Positions 42,147 to 51,647 are shown, numbered from the stretch's first letter. The stretch: DNA of 64,000 nucleotides from Planococcus halotolerans (GCF_003289955.1 NZ_QLZR01000003.1:62001-126000); one strand, 5' to 3'. Notes: a model not told the origin generated them from the letters alone. Made by a program: numbers and translations.

Positions 42147-44216
42147 ATGGACAAAAAACTTCTCGGGATTTTTGCATTTATTGTTTTGATCATTCTCCTT
42201 GCAGGCTGTCAGGAAGAACCGGAAGAAGAAGCGACGCCGGATGAAGCGAAAGCGGAAGAGACGTCGCAAGCGGAAGCGCGGGCACAGCAATACATCGAGC
42301 TGTGGAACAACCAGGGATTTTCGAAGATGTACGGTTCTTTCCTGAACCAGGGCTCAAAAGATGTCTACGGTTCCCAGAGTTTTGTGGCGTGGCAGGAAGA
42401 GATTTATGAACAGCTCGGCGTCAGTGATGTCAATGTGACGTATACGCCGCCGGAAGAAGCGGTGGACTATACGACGGACATGCCGGCGGATTTCGATATC
42501 CATGTCGAAATGGAAACAATGTCAGGGCCGATCGAATTCGACCAGACGCTGACCTTGTTGTACGAAACCCATCAGGAGATGGAGGATTGGTTCGTCGAAT
42601 GGAACCCGACTTACATTTTGCCGCGTCTTGAAATGGGCGATGAAGTCGAGGTGCGCCTGACCGAACCGAAGCGCGGTGAACTCGTCGACCGCAATGACAA
42701 GCCGATTGCCGTCAACAGCGATGCCATGATGGTCGGCGTCGTGCCGCAGAATTTCGATACGCCGGAGCAGAAGGAAAAACTGGCCCGGGCACTCGAAATC
42801 GATGTATCGGAAATCGAAGCGGCCATGAATAAAAGCTGGGTGCAGCCGCATTATTTCGTGCCGATCAAACAAGTGCCGTCGAGCGACCAATTGACGCTTG
42901 ACCGCGTCTTCGCAGTACCGGGCACGAAACAGGAACCTTCGGCCTTCCGCGAATATCCATACGGCGAGGCGCTGGCGCATCTGTCCGGCTATATCGGACC
43001 GATCACGGGAGAGCAATTGGAGAAATTGGAAGACCAGGGTTACGGCCCGAATGATATGATCGGACGCCAGGGGCTGGAGCGGGCACTGGAAGACCGATTG
43101 CGCGGCAAGCCCGGCATGCAGGTCATCGCCCATAAAGCGGCAGCAGGTGCTGAACCCATCACACTTTACGAAAATGAGGCAGGCGAAGGCGAAGTCATCA
43201 AACTGACGATCGACGCCGAACTGCAGAAATCCATATTCGAATCAATGGCGGGCGAACCTGGAGCAAGTGCAGCGGTCGACCCGGAAACCGGTGAAACGCT
43301 GGCGCTCGTCAGCTCACCATCCTATAATCCGAACGAATTTGTGAAAGGCATCACCGGTTCGCGCTATCAGGAGCTGAACGATGCCAAAAACAAACCGCTG
43401 TACAACCGTTTTGCTGCATCCTATTCACCGGGCTCGGCAATCAAACCGGTGACCGCGGCAATCGGGCTTGAAACTGGAGCCATCGATCCGGAAGAAGGCG
43501 TCAACATCGAAGGGAAACGCTGGCAGCTGAACGGCTCATGGGGCGGCTTCCATATTACGCGCCTTCACGATGACGTCGAAAATCCGGTCGACTTGCACAA
43601 AGCATTGGTTTATTCGGATAATATTTACTTCGCACAAAAAGGGCTGGATATCGGCCGGGAAGATATGATCGAAGGCTTCAAAGACTTCGGCTTCACGGAA
43701 GATATTCCGTTCGTGCTGAACTTGCAGCCGTCGCAGATCACCAATAACGGTTCACTCGGTTCAGACGGCCAGACAGCCGACACCGCTTACGGCCAAGGGC
43801 AGATGCTCGTCAACATCCTGCATCTTGCAGCAATGTATGAGCCACTGTTGAACGGCGGCACGATGTACGAAGCCTCGATCTTCCTGGAGGAAGATGAGCC
43901 GACCGTCTGGAAAGAGAATCTGGTGAGTGACGACCATGCGGAACTGTTGCAGACAGCGATGCGAAGCGCCATCACTGACGGCTACGCGAAATCCGCCAAT
44001 ATTGGCGAAGTCGCTATTGCCGGCAAGACAGGCACCGCCGAACTCAAGATGCGCACAGGTGACGCAGGCAAGGAACACGGCTATTTCGTCGGCTACGATT
44101 CCGAAAACCCGGACGCCATCATCGCGATGATGATCGAGGGCATCGAGGACGAGTCGAACGGCAGTGATTATGTGGCCGGAAAAGTGGCGGGCGTGTTGAA
44201 GGCGCATAAGGAATAA
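42147..44216 (+). CDS. Penicillin-binding transpeptidase with MecA_N-type domain (PBP3/PbpC-like)
   Basis: A 689-residue class B PBP lipoprotein: lipobox LLAGC (C21), an NTF2-like MecA_N domain (about residues 45-150, QYIELWNNQGFSKMYG), a dimerisation domain (EVRLTEPKRGELVDRN near 168, DMIGRQGLE near 305), then the transpeptidase. Active-site motifs are S430-x-x-K433 (SAIK), S490-D-N492 and K627-T-G. It cross-links peptidoglycan outside the membrane. The layout is that of Staphylococcus PBP2a and Bacillus PBP3, so low beta-lactam affinity is plausible but not shown. GGAGGGAATCGG sets ATG 42147. Confidence 0.92.
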   Translation: MDKKLLGIFAFIVLIILLAGCQEEPEEEATPDEAKAEETSQAEARAQQYIELWNNQGFSKMYGSFLNQGSKDVYGSQSFVAWQEEIYEQLGVSDVNVTYTPPEEAVDYTTDMPADFDIHVEMETMSGPIEFDQTLTLLYETHQEMEDWFVEWNPTYILPRLEMGDEVEVRLTEPKRGELVDRNDKPIAVNSDAMMVGVVPQNFDTPEQKEKLARALEIDVSEIEAAMNKSWVQPHYFVPIKQVPSSDQLTLDRVFAVPGTKQEPSAFREYPYGEALAHLSGYIGPITGEQLEKLEDQGYGPNDMIGRQGLERALEDRLRGKPGMQVIAHKAAAGAEPITLYENEAGEGEVIKLTIDAELQKSIFESMAGEPGASAAVDPETGETLALVSSPSYNPNEFVKGITGSRYQELNDAKNKPLYNRFAASYSPGSAIKPVTAAIGLETGAIDPEEGVNIEGKRWQLNGSWGGFHITRLHDDVENPVDLHKALVYSDNIYFAQKGLDIGREDMIEGFKDFGFTEDIPFVLNLQPSQITNNGSLGSDGQTADTAYGQGQMLVNILHLAAMYEPLLNGGTMYEASIFLEEDEPTVWKENLVSDDHAELLQTAMRSAITDGYAKSANIGEVAIAGKTGTAELKMRTGDAGKEHGYFVGYDSENPDAIIAMMIEGIEDESNGSDYVAGKVAGVLKAHKE

Positions 44217-44226
44217 ATATGTAGTG

Positions 44227-44258
44227 AAAGAAGCGGCTGCGGCTGCTTCTTTTTTTGC
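44227..44258 (+). terminator. Terminator of the PBP gene
   Basis: AGAAGCGGC TGC GGCTGCTTCT forms a short G+C-rich stem followed by TTTTTTT. Confidence 0.85.
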
Positions 44259-44270
44259 GGTTTTTGGCGA

Positions 44271-44345
44271 GTTGGGCATAAAAGTGGGGAAGTTGGGCGT
44301 ATTCGGACCAAAGTTGGGCATAAAACGAGTAAAGTTGGGCGTATT
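44271..44345 (+). repeat. Family C 21-bp phased array
   Basis: Cores GTTGGGCATA, GTTGGGCGTA, GTTGGGCATA and GTTGGGCGTA start at 44271, 44292, 44313 and 44334, exactly 21 apart. A and G alternate at the eighth base. A- and G-rich spacers separate them. No relation in core sequence to families A, B or D, but the same period. Confidence 0.82.
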
Positions 44346-44521
44346 TTATTTTCGGCATCGCCTGCAGTTCATTTTCAAGATTATACTGGGGAGAGAACAT
44401 GTGAATAAGAATTGGTGGACGTAAGTGAGGGTTAATAAAATTACCCCTGATTTCCCATTATATTCAGAATTCTTATGTTAAGCTTGAATATATAAATAAG
44501 AGAAAAAGGGGCAATTTGTTT

Positions 44522-44956
44522 ATGTATGAGCAAGGGGGAGACCCGGATTTTTGGTGGAAATGGATGCTGATGATGGCGACTGTCATTCTTTCAGTGATTG
44601 TATTTAATGCCATCATGAGAAAATTATTGAATGTCGAGCGGCAGAAATTCTTTTCTTATAACCATATAAATGAAAAGCATAAAAAGGTTGATTGGACTAT
44701 CAGGATTTCTACAGTTGTCGTCCTGTTATTAGGATTTGCAATAAATAGCACAAGAAATCCAACTGATTGGTTCTGGTTTTTCCAACCTTGGAATATCTTA
44801 TTATTATTTCTGATCAGTTCACAAACAGCGAAGGCGATTATGGAGCGTAAATATGCTGAAAACAGAAACAGGTATAAAGTGACGATTGGTGAAACAGTCT
44901 TTATTCTGGCTTTATTCGTATCATTATATCTGACTGATTTTTGGGGAATAGTTTAA
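44522..44956 (+). CDS. DUF4181 membrane protein
   Basis: A 144-residue protein with four membrane helices, recognised as DUF4181 by KLLNVERQKFFSYNHINEKHKKVDW after the first helix. A TTG at 44516 is in frame, but AAGGGG at 44506-44511 spaces better to ATG 44522. It stands alone after a repeat array. The function is unknown. Confidence 0.78.
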   Translation: MYEQGGDPDFWWKWMLMMATVILSVIVFNAIMRKLLNVERQKFFSYNHINEKHKKVDWTIRISTVVVLLLGFAINSTRNPTDWFWFFQPWNILLLFLISSQTAKAIMERKYAENRNRYKVTIGETVFILALFVSLYLTDFWGIV

Positions 44957-45024
44957 TCCGCGGAAGACGCTGATTGGGTTTATTTTATTTGTAATCCTTT
45001 CCAAAACCCAAGTTCAAAAGACAA

Positions 45025-45050
45025 ATGGATGCTTTTCGCAGGCGAAAAGC
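45025..45050. repeat. Dispersed TTTCGC/GCGAAA hairpin
   Basis: GCTTTTCGC AG GCGAAAAGC preceded by ATGGAT. The reverse complement of 23521-23547 reads TGGATGC with the same hairpin, but with T and A exchanged in a base pair. Confidence 0.55.
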
Positions 45051-45106
45051 GAAAGTGCAAAAGATTTTAGGTAGTGGGGAGCAAAAACTCTACTTCTCAT
45101 CAATTC

Positions 45107-45143
45107 AAAACTGCTCAGTCCCACGTGGACTGAGCAGTTTTTT
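45107..45143. terminator. Strong hairpin terminator
   Basis: AAAACTGCTCAGTCCCACGTGGACTGAGCAGTTTT is nearly fully palindromic and is followed by TTG. It ends the DUF4181 unit; the space between the gene and this hairpin holds only the dispersed hairpin. Confidence 0.85.
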
Positions 45144-45234
45144 GTGAGTTGGGAGTAAACCAAAATAAAGGGTTATCCACCTCACGCAAGGAATAGAATA
45201 CTAACGACAAATCATCTTCAATCGGAGGTCACTC

Positions 45235-45711
45235 ATGAAAATGTTCTTTCATTACAATTGGATGGTCAGGGAAGAGTGGTATCAATGGTGCGAGGGGATT
45301 AGCGAAGAAGAGCTGCTGAAAAAAAGGACCGGCGGAGTCGGCAGCATTCTGCAAACGTTGTTTCACATTGCGGATGTGGAATGGAGCTGGATCCGCCTGT
45401 TGAAGGGCGAAGATGATTTCCAGGAAAGTTTTGACGAGTACCGGAGTCTCAGCAAGGTGCGCGAATTGGACGCGCAATTTCGCACGGAAGTAGAAGAGTT
45501 TGTCGCCAATTGGGACACTAGCATGGAGCACAAACGGCTCCATTTCACTGAAAAAGACGGTACCGTTGTCACCGACCAATGGGGCGAAGTGATGCGCCAT
45601 ATCATCGCGCATGAAATTCATCATATCGGGCAATTGTCCGTGTGGGCAAGAGAGCTCGGGAAAGAGCCGGTGTCCGCAAATCTCGTAGGACGTGGGCTGG
45701 CTGATAGTTAA
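45235..45711 (+). CDS. DinB/YfiT-like metal-dependent protein
   Basis: A 158-residue four-helix bundle of the DinB superfamily. The three metal-binding histidines lie in LQTLFHIADVEWSW near residue 44 and HIIAHEIHHIGQL near 126-134. Members act in thiol (bacillithiol/mycothiol) transfer or are damage-inducible proteins of unknown role. AATCGGAGGTCACTC precedes the ATG. Stand-alone gene. Confidence 0.88.
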   Translation: MKMFFHYNWMVREEWYQWCEGISEEELLKKRTGGVGSILQTLFHIADVEWSWIRLLKGEDDFQESFDEYRSLSKVRELDAQFRTEVEEFVANWDTSMEHKRLHFTEKDGTVVTDQWGEVMRHIIAHEIHHIGQLSVWARELGKEPVSANLVGRGLADS

Positions 45712-45775
45712 CCAACAATAAATAACTGTAACTTTTAATGGGTAATTCCGTCAGCTTCATTAAAAGGGGGATTCC

Positions 45776-46159
45776 ATGTTGAAACTGAAATCCATTGCCG
45801 GCATTCTTTTATTGTCTGTCATTCTAAGCGGCTGTCAGAACAATAACGTCACCGCGTTTACTGACGCAACGCGGATTGAAGTTTTTGATTATGAAAATAC
45901 CGATGAACTTATTGCCACCATTGAAGATCAGAAATTCATAAAAAGCCTGACGGAAGAATTGGACCATGCAGAAACTTATGGAACAGGTGCCGTTGACTGG
46001 GGCGGCCCTGATTATCAGCTGGTTTTTAAGCATGAAGATAAAACTCTATATGAAATCGGTTATAATACTGAACTGCTCAGACTCGGAGTTGGTGGAGAGG
46101 GCAGGTATTCGAAACACGAAAAACTTTTTGAAGTGGCGACTGAGCTGCCTATCGAATAA
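45776..46159 (+). CDS. Small lipoprotein
   Basis: A 127-residue lipoprotein (lipobox ILSGC near residue 20) with a compact domain of about 100 residues containing IEVFDYENTDELIATIEDQKF and VDWGGPDYQLVF. This resembles small secreted domains common in Bacillales, but I cannot name the family. AAAAGGGGGATTCC precedes the ATG. Ends in a strong shared terminator. Confidence 0.7.
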   Translation: MLKLKSIAGILLLSVILSGCQNNNVTAFTDATRIEVFDYENTDELIATIEDQKFIKSLTEELDHAETYGTGAVDWGGPDYQLVFKHEDKTLYEIGYNTELLRLGVGGEGRYSKHEKLFEVATELPIE

Positions 46160-46170
46160 GGAATGAAAAC

Positions 46171-46212
46171 AAAACGGCAATGCAAAGGAAATCCTTCGCA
46201 TCGCCGTTTTCT
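46171..46212. terminator. Bidirectional terminator
   Basis: AAAACGGCAATGCAAAGGA / TCCTTCGCATCGCCGTTTT lies between convergent genes. Confidence 0.9.
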
Positions 46213-46215
46213 TGA

Positions 46216-46605
46216 TTATTCCTCCAACAACTCCATCACCGCAAAATAATTCTCTTCATCATCCGCAAAATTAAAAGTTCTCCCCATCCGCATGTTAACG
46301 AGTTCGCCGGTCGTCACGCCTCTTTCCTTGAAGTCAGCGTACAGCTTATCGACATTGTCCGTATAGAACATCAAAGAAGGCGTGCCCAGATTCAACTCCG
46401 GCGACATTTTCGAAATGACTTCCTTGTCATGCAACACAATCGTCGTCGCCGAATCTTCCGACGGCGCAATCTCAATCCACCGAATCCCCATGTCCTCCGA
46501 ACCCTTATCAGCGATAACCGTGAATCCAGCCTTCTCCGTCCAGAATTTCACTGCCTTGTCCTGATCATCCACATACACCATCACTTGCCCAAGCTTACTG
46601 ATCAT
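46216..46605 (-). CDS. VOC/glyoxalase-family protein
   Basis: A 129-residue vicinal-oxygen-chelate fold protein with two beta-alpha-beta-beta-beta repeats: GQVMVYVDDQDKAVKFWTEKAGF at the start and SLMFYTDNVDKLYADFKERGV near residue 78, ending NYFAVMELLEE. Candidate metal or ligand positions are the Glu residues in RWIEIAP and AVMEL. AAAGGAGTGGTCGGA before ATG 46605 sets the start. The reaction is unknown. Confidence 0.87.
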   Translation of the reverse strand: MISKLGQVMVYVDDQDKAVKFWTEKAGFTVIADKGSEDMGIRWIEIAPSEDSATTIVLHDKEVISKMSPELNLGTPSLMFYTDNVDKLYADFKERGVTTGELVNMRMGRTFNFADDEENYFAVMELLEE

Positions 46606-46959
46606 TCCGACCACTCCTTTACGGAATATTGTTCGATTCATCCACATTATACTTCCGCACTTGAAATATTGAAAAGATTTGGACATGATTGCTGTCCAGA
46701 TTTATTACTGTACCATTTCAAATGTGATGACTTTATTAATTATATTTATCCGGTGTCGAATTCAGAATTTCACTTAATATAATTGCCTTGCTGTTGTATT
46801 CAGAGTTTTTCCTATGTAAAAAACTTTGGTTTTTATATCGGAACTAATTTTAAAAATATTCTATCAATTTGAAAAGTATTATGATATTATGAGAAAAAGT
46901 TTAGTAATACTATATTTTTTACTGTGAGACTGTATTTTGGAAAGGGAAGGTAAGGAACT
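46606..46959. other. Intergenic space before the hydantoinase-type operon
   Basis: A very A+T-rich 354 bp with no gene. An inverted repeat AGTATTA (46875-46881) / TAATACT (46905-46911), centres 30 bases apart, lies 50-85 bases before the XRE-cupin start and could be its binding site. No clear promoter was identified. Confidence 0.4.
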
Positions 46960-47502
46960 ATGGATGGTATTTACCAAAAGATAAAAAATCTAAGAATTGA
47001 GAGTGGACTAACATTAAAAGATCTTAGTGAGAAGACAGAGTTATCGGTTAGCTTTTTGTCTCAAATTGAAAGAGGATCTTCCTCTCTGGCGATTACTTCT
47101 TTGAAAAAAATTGCAGATGCTTTTGAAGTCCCCGTTACATTTTTCTTTGACTCGGAGACAAACCATAATTATATGTTGCAGGCTGGTGATAGAAAGCCTT
47201 TTCAACTGGAAGGGGCTTCGACAACTTACAGTCGGTTAAATGGGGAGTTCGGAGGTCGAAGGTTAGAGCCTTTGCTGGTAACTCTGGCGCCTAAGCAGGA
47301 ACAAAACCAAACGTCCAACCATCCGGGAGAAGAATTTTATTATGTTTTAAAAGGAGCAGCATTATTCAAAGTGGATGGTAAAGAATACTTTGTCAGGGAG
47401 GGGGATTCGATTCACTATCCATCTGAAGTGCCGCATTCATGGGAAAATCCCCTGAATGAAGAAACAATTATCCTTTGTGTACTGACGCCTGTGATATTTT
47501 AA
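46960..47502 (+). CDS. XRE-family regulator with C-terminal cupin sensor
   Basis: A 180-residue transcription factor. The HTH_3 domain spans residues 5-62 (IKNLRIESGLTLKDLSEKTELSVSFLSQIERG...). A cupin_2 domain follows at about 105-175 (HPGEEFYYVLKGAALFKVDG, EGDSIHYPSEVPHSWEN), with the metal- or ligand-binding His/Glu pattern. It lies 26 bases before hyuA, so it is part of and probably controls this operon in response to a small ligand. GGAAAGGGAAGGTAAGGAACT precedes the ATG. Confidence 0.9.
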   Translation: MDGIYQKIKNLRIESGLTLKDLSEKTELSVSFLSQIERGSSSLAITSLKKIADAFEVPVTFFFDSETNHNYMLQAGDRKPFQLEGASTTYSRLNGEFGGRRLEPLLVTLAPKQEQNQTSNHPGEEFYYVLKGAALFKVDGKEYFVREGDSIHYPSEVPHSWENPLNEETIILCVLTPVIF

Positions 47503-47528
47503 TTCAAAAGAAAGAGGGCTGATCATTA

Positions 47529-49574
47529 ATGAGAATAGCTACTGATATTGGGGGAACTTTTACAGATTTGGTTTATGTAGACGAAAATGGAAAAGTGGGA
47601 GTTGCAAAAAGCCATACAACCCCTCCGAATTTTGAACAGGGAATTATTGATGTAATTGAAAAAAGCGGGATTGACCAGCAGGAGATTGAAACTTTTATAC
47701 ATGGAACAACGGTAATCATCAATGCTCTCACTGAACGAAAAGGTGTGAAAACCGGATTGATTACCACAAAAGGCTTTCGTGATGTACTCGAAATTGCAAG
47801 GGGGAACCGCCCTGATTTATTCAACGTACGTTACGAAAAACCGGTTCCGTTTGTTGAACGTTATTTGCGGCAGGAAGTTGAAGAACGGTTAAACCAAAAA
47901 GGGGAAGTTGTCATTCCGCTCAACATAGGGAAAATCAAAGAACTCATTGCTTATTTCAAGAGGGAACAGGTGGAAGCATTGGCAGTTTCTTACTTGCATT
48001 CCTATAAAAATCCTGAACATGAAGAACTGACTGTTGAGCTGATACGGGAGCTATGGCCCGAAGTTGCTGTTACTGCATCTCATGAAGTAACGAAGGAATG
48101 GCGTGAATATGAAAGAACAAACACTGCGGTTTTAAATTCTTATGTAAAACCGATAGCTTCAAAGTATATCGACAAACTCAATTCCAAGCTGGTGGAAAAC
48201 GATGCGGACAGTTTTAATTACATCATGCAATCAAATGGAGGAACCACTACATTCGAGCAAGCGAAAAAGACGCCAATCAATATGGTCGAATCGGGCCCTG
48301 TAGCTGGAATTTACGGAGCTGCTTATCTGGGCGAAATTATCGGGGAGAAAAATGTCATCGCTTTTGATATTGGCGGAACAACAGCAAAATGCTCGCTCAT
48401 CAGCAATGGGGAAGTAAAGGTATCCACCGATTATTATATTGAGAAAGATGATCTGAGGGCGGGATATCCGATTAAATCTCCAGTTGTCGATATAGTGGAA
48501 ATCGGTAATGGAGGCGGCTCCATCGCCTGGATTGATGAAGGCGGCTCATTAAAAGTTGGCCCGCAATCAGCCGGTGCAGTCCCAGGACCGGTTGCTTATG
48601 GACAAGGGGGCACAGAACCCACTACAACCGACGCAAATTTGCTGACTGGCCGACTTTCTCCGGAAAACTTCGATTACACAGTTGATATGAAATTAGTGAA
48701 AAAGGCTATTCATGATAAGGTGGCCAAAGTCTATGGCATGACAGAAGAAGAAGGGGCACTCGGCATTATCCGGATTGCCAATGCGAATATGCTGAACGCT
48801 TTAAAGCTGATTTCAGTCAGAAAAGGTTATGATCCACGGGATTTCACTCTTGTAGCTTTCGGAGGCGGTGGATCGATGCATGCGCCTGCATTAGCCCGGG
48901 AGCTGGGCGTCAAAAAGGTAGTAGTACCGGTCGCATCGTCTGTCTTTTCTGCATGGGGAATGCTGATGACGGATTTACGACATGACTACATACAAACCTA
49001 TATCAACCGTTTTGAAGACTTGGATTTGGCGGAACTGAACAACCAGTGGGATAAGCTTGAAACTCAGGCGAAACAGCAATATGCAGAAGAGAATATAAAA
49101 GAAGAAGAAATTATTTTCAATCGCTTTGTCGATATGCGTTATTCCGGTCAAGAGCATACGGTGAAAGTACCGTTGGTAAATGGGGAAATTAAAGCTCAGA
49201 CAGTCCAGGAGGTCATCCGCTTATTCCATGAAATGCATGAGCAAAATTTCACATTCAAATTGGAAGAAGCTCAGACAGAGATTGTCAACTTGCATTTAAC
49301 TGCTTTTGGCACTGTTCAGAAACCGGAGCTGCAGAAACTGGAAACCGGGAGCAAGGATGCCGAAACAGCATTGAAAGAAACACGGCAAGTCTTCTATGAA
49401 GATGAAGGTTGGAATGATACAAAAGTTTATCACCGTACATTACTTGCTCCCGGTATGAAAATACAAGGTCCGGCAATCGTGGAAGAGCCGACTGCGACAA
49501 CTGTTTTCTATTCAGGACAAACCTTGTCAGTAGATGCTTATGGAAACTTATTGATCGAAATGGGGGCGAAATAA
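47529..49574 (+). CDS. hyuA: Hydantoinase/oxoprolinase family protein, HyuA type (ATP-dependent)
   Basis: A 681-residue ATP-dependent amidohydrolase subunit. The N-terminal ATPase motif is ATDIGGTFTDLVYV (residues 4-17). GTTVIINALTERKG near 60 and NYIMQSNGGTT near 237 are conserved. A second phosphate loop is AFDIGGTTAKCSLI near 277, and VAFGGGGSMHAPALARELG near 440 is typical. It forms a complex with HyuB to open cyclic amides such as N-methylhydantoin, hydantoin or 5-oxoproline at the cost of ATP. Codons are more A+T-rich than in neighbouring housekeeping genes, suggesting acquisition. The substrate is not determined. Confidence 0.92.
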   Translation: MRIATDIGGTFTDLVYVDENGKVGVAKSHTTPPNFEQGIIDVIEKSGIDQQEIETFIHGTTVIINALTERKGVKTGLITTKGFRDVLEIARGNRPDLFNVRYEKPVPFVERYLRQEVEERLNQKGEVVIPLNIGKIKELIAYFKREQVEALAVSYLHSYKNPEHEELTVELIRELWPEVAVTASHEVTKEWREYERTNTAVLNSYVKPIASKYIDKLNSKLVENDADSFNYIMQSNGGTTTFEQAKKTPINMVESGPVAGIYGAAYLGEIIGEKNVIAFDIGGTTAKCSLISNGEVKVSTDYYIEKDDLRAGYPIKSPVVDIVEIGNGGGSIAWIDEGGSLKVGPQSAGAVPGPVAYGQGGTEPTTTDANLLTGRLSPENFDYTVDMKLVKKAIHDKVAKVYGMTEEEGALGIIRIANANMLNALKLISVRKGYDPRDFTLVAFGGGGSMHAPALARELGVKKVVVPVASSVFSAWGMLMTDLRHDYIQTYINRFEDLDLAELNNQWDKLETQAKQQYAEENIKEEEIIFNRFVDMRYSGQEHTVKVPLVNGEIKAQTVQEVIRLFHEMHEQNFTFKLEEAQTEIVNLHLTAFGTVQKPELQKLETGSKDAETALKETRQVFYEDEGWNDTKVYHRTLLAPGMKIQGPAIVEEPTATTVFYSGQTLSVDAYGNLLIEMGAK

Positions 49575-49575
49575 G

Positions 49576-51315
49576 ATGACATTGACAAATCAGGAAGTGA
49601 AAGTCGATCCGTTTACAATTGAAATTGTTAAGGATTCTTTGATTGCAATAGGGGAAGAGATGTTCCATGCCTTAGCAAGAACATCTATGAGTCCGATTAT
49701 TTACGAAGTTTTGGATTACGCAAGCGGGCTGACAGATTCAAAAGGGCAATTATTGACACAAGGGAATGGTGTAACTGGATTTATCGGAATGCTGACATTC
49801 ATGGTTAAAGAAACTTTGAACAAATTTGGCGAAGAAGAGCTAAAGGAAGGCGATATTATTATCATTAATGATTCGTATGTGGGCGGCGGTTCGCATTTAT
49901 CAGATGTCGGACTCGTGATGCCTATCTTCCATGAAGGGAAGATTATCGCGTTTTCTGCTAACAAAGCTCACTGGACAGACGTAGGAGGAAAAGATCCCGG
50001 ATCGTTCAGCAATGACGCAACCGAGATTTATCAAGAAGGGCTGCAATTTCCATGTGTAAAATTATTTGATGAAGGAAAACTGAATCAGGCGGTTCTCGAT
50101 ATTATTAAATCGAATATTCGTTTTCCGGATTTGTCTATCGGAGATCTTTGGGCGCAAGTGGCAGCACTGCGGACGGGAGAGAAACGGGTAAAGGAACTGT
50201 GCGAAAAAAACAGTGCTGAGGTAGTCCAGGCATCCATCGATCATCATTTGGACCATGGAGAGCAGATGGCCAGAAAAGAATTGGCGAAATTACCGAAAGG
50301 CGAATTTACTGCAGAAGACTTTGTTGATGATGACGGTTTTGGAAATGGACCTTTCCCGATCAAAGTTAAAGTGACCATTACGGACGATAAATTTATCTGT
50401 GATTTCCGGGGCAGCCATCCACAGGTTCCAGGTCCGGTCAACTGCACTTATACGGGATTGGTCTCAGCGGTTCGCACCATTTTCTTAGCAGCGACAAATC
50501 CTTCCCAGGATGTCAATGACGGCGTGTTCCGGCCGCTCGAAATTATAACCGATCCTAAATCCATTTTAGCAGCGGAACGCCCGGCACCAGTATCGATTTA
50601 CTGGGAAAGTATGCAAGGTGGTGCAGATCTTGTTTGGCAGGCACTTGCGCCATCATTGCCGGACCGTCTATCAGCTGGACAATTGCTGTCTGTCTGCGCG
50701 GTGACTTTATCCGGAGAACACCATGTAACTAATGAACCGTTTCTGATTGTGGAACCTTCGGCAGGCGGTTGGGGAGCAGCAAAAGGACAAGATGGAGCCA
50801 GAGGTCAATTCTGTATTGGAGACGGCGAAACCTATAACGTCCCGGTCGAAGTGGCAGAAACGCGCTACGGAGTCATGATTGACGAATACAGCTTGCGGAC
50901 AGACGGTGCGGGTGCCGGAGAATTTATAGGTGGTGCGGGTGTAACACGCGCGTATCAGGCAATGACCGATAAGCAAATGGTATCTGCAACATTCGGCCGC
51001 AACAAATACTTCCCATGGGGTCTGAATGGCGGAGATGAAGGTTCGCCTAATGAATTCATTATAGAAAAAGTGAACGGTGAAACTGACGGGCCATTCGGTA
51101 TTTATCCACGCTATCCTCTGAATAGGGGAGATGTAGTCAAGCTGATGACAGCTACCGGAGGCGGTTATGGAAATCCGATTAACAGGCCGGCAGAACAAGT
51201 GGCGAAAGACGTGAAAAATGGCTACATCAGTATCCAGAAAGCAAAAAATGTCTTCGGTGTAGTTGTAAATGAAGATAATTTCTCAGTAGAAGAATTAATC
51301 GGGAGAGGAAATTGA
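49576..51315 (+). CDS. hyuB: Hydantoinase B/oxoprolinase family protein, HyuB type
   Basis: The 579-residue partner of HyuA. It has the opening VDPFTIEIVKDSLIAIGEEM, DIIIINDSYVGGGSHLSDVGLVMPIF near residue 95, ANKAHWTDVGG near 129, FRGSHPQVPGPVNCTYTG near 277, and a glycine-rich end (TATGGGYGNPINRP) typical of the beta subunit. It starts one base after the hyuA stop and is followed by a cupin gene three bases after its own stop, so the cluster is tightly coupled. Confidence 0.93.
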   Translation: MTLTNQEVKVDPFTIEIVKDSLIAIGEEMFHALARTSMSPIIYEVLDYASGLTDSKGQLLTQGNGVTGFIGMLTFMVKETLNKFGEEELKEGDIIIINDSYVGGGSHLSDVGLVMPIFHEGKIIAFSANKAHWTDVGGKDPGSFSNDATEIYQEGLQFPCVKLFDEGKLNQAVLDIIKSNIRFPDLSIGDLWAQVAALRTGEKRVKELCEKNSAEVVQASIDHHLDHGEQMARKELAKLPKGEFTAEDFVDDDGFGNGPFPIKVKVTITDDKFICDFRGSHPQVPGPVNCTYTGLVSAVRTIFLAATNPSQDVNDGVFRPLEIITDPKSILAAERPAPVSIYWESMQGGADLVWQALAPSLPDRLSAGQLLSVCAVTLSGEHHVTNEPFLIVEPSAGGWGAAKGQDGARGQFCIGDGETYNVPVEVAETRYGVMIDEYSLRTDGAGAGEFIGGAGVTRAYQAMTDKQMVSATFGRNKYFPWGLNGGDEGSPNEFIIEKVNGETDGPFGIYPRYPLNRGDVVKLMTATGGGYGNPINRPAEQVAKDVKNGYISIQKAKNVFGVVVNEDNFSVEELIGRGN

Positions 51316-51317
51316 GC

Positions 51318-51647
51318 ATGGATATTTTAAATATTGAAGACTTGGCACAAGAAGGCAATGAATCCTATTCGATGTATACGATTTTTAAAGAAAAACAGCA
51401 AAATTCAACTGTCAAAGTAGGCCATGTCACTATTTATCCAGGGGAAACAGTTCCGTTAACCGGTGTTTCCAAACATGAAGAAAACGAGTATTCCGTAATT
51501 GTCAAAGGGACCTTGCTCACAGAAATTGACGGCAAGCAATACCGCGTTTCTGCAGGTCAAGCGACATATATCCCAAAAGGTGAAGAACATATTGCGGTCA
51601 ATGACGGTAGTGAAAATTGCGAATTGGTGTTTGTCATGGTTGGCTGA
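51318..51647 (+). CDS. Small cupin protein
   Basis: A 109-residue single-domain cupin_2 protein. The two cupin motifs are PGETVPLTGVSKHEENEYSVIVKG and AGQATYIPKGEEHIAVNDG. The metal ligands (H, E, E and H) are present. ATG 51318 is nine bases from GGGAGAGG; an in-frame TTG at 51312 is less likely. Its place between HyuB and the permease suggests an isomerase, racemase or ligand-binding role in the same pathway. Confidence 0.87.
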   Translation: MDILNIEDLAQEGNESYSMYTIFKEKQQNSTVKVGHVTIYPGETVPLTGVSKHEENEYSVIVKGTLLTEIDGKQYRVSAGQATYIPKGEEHIAVNDGSENCELVFVMVG

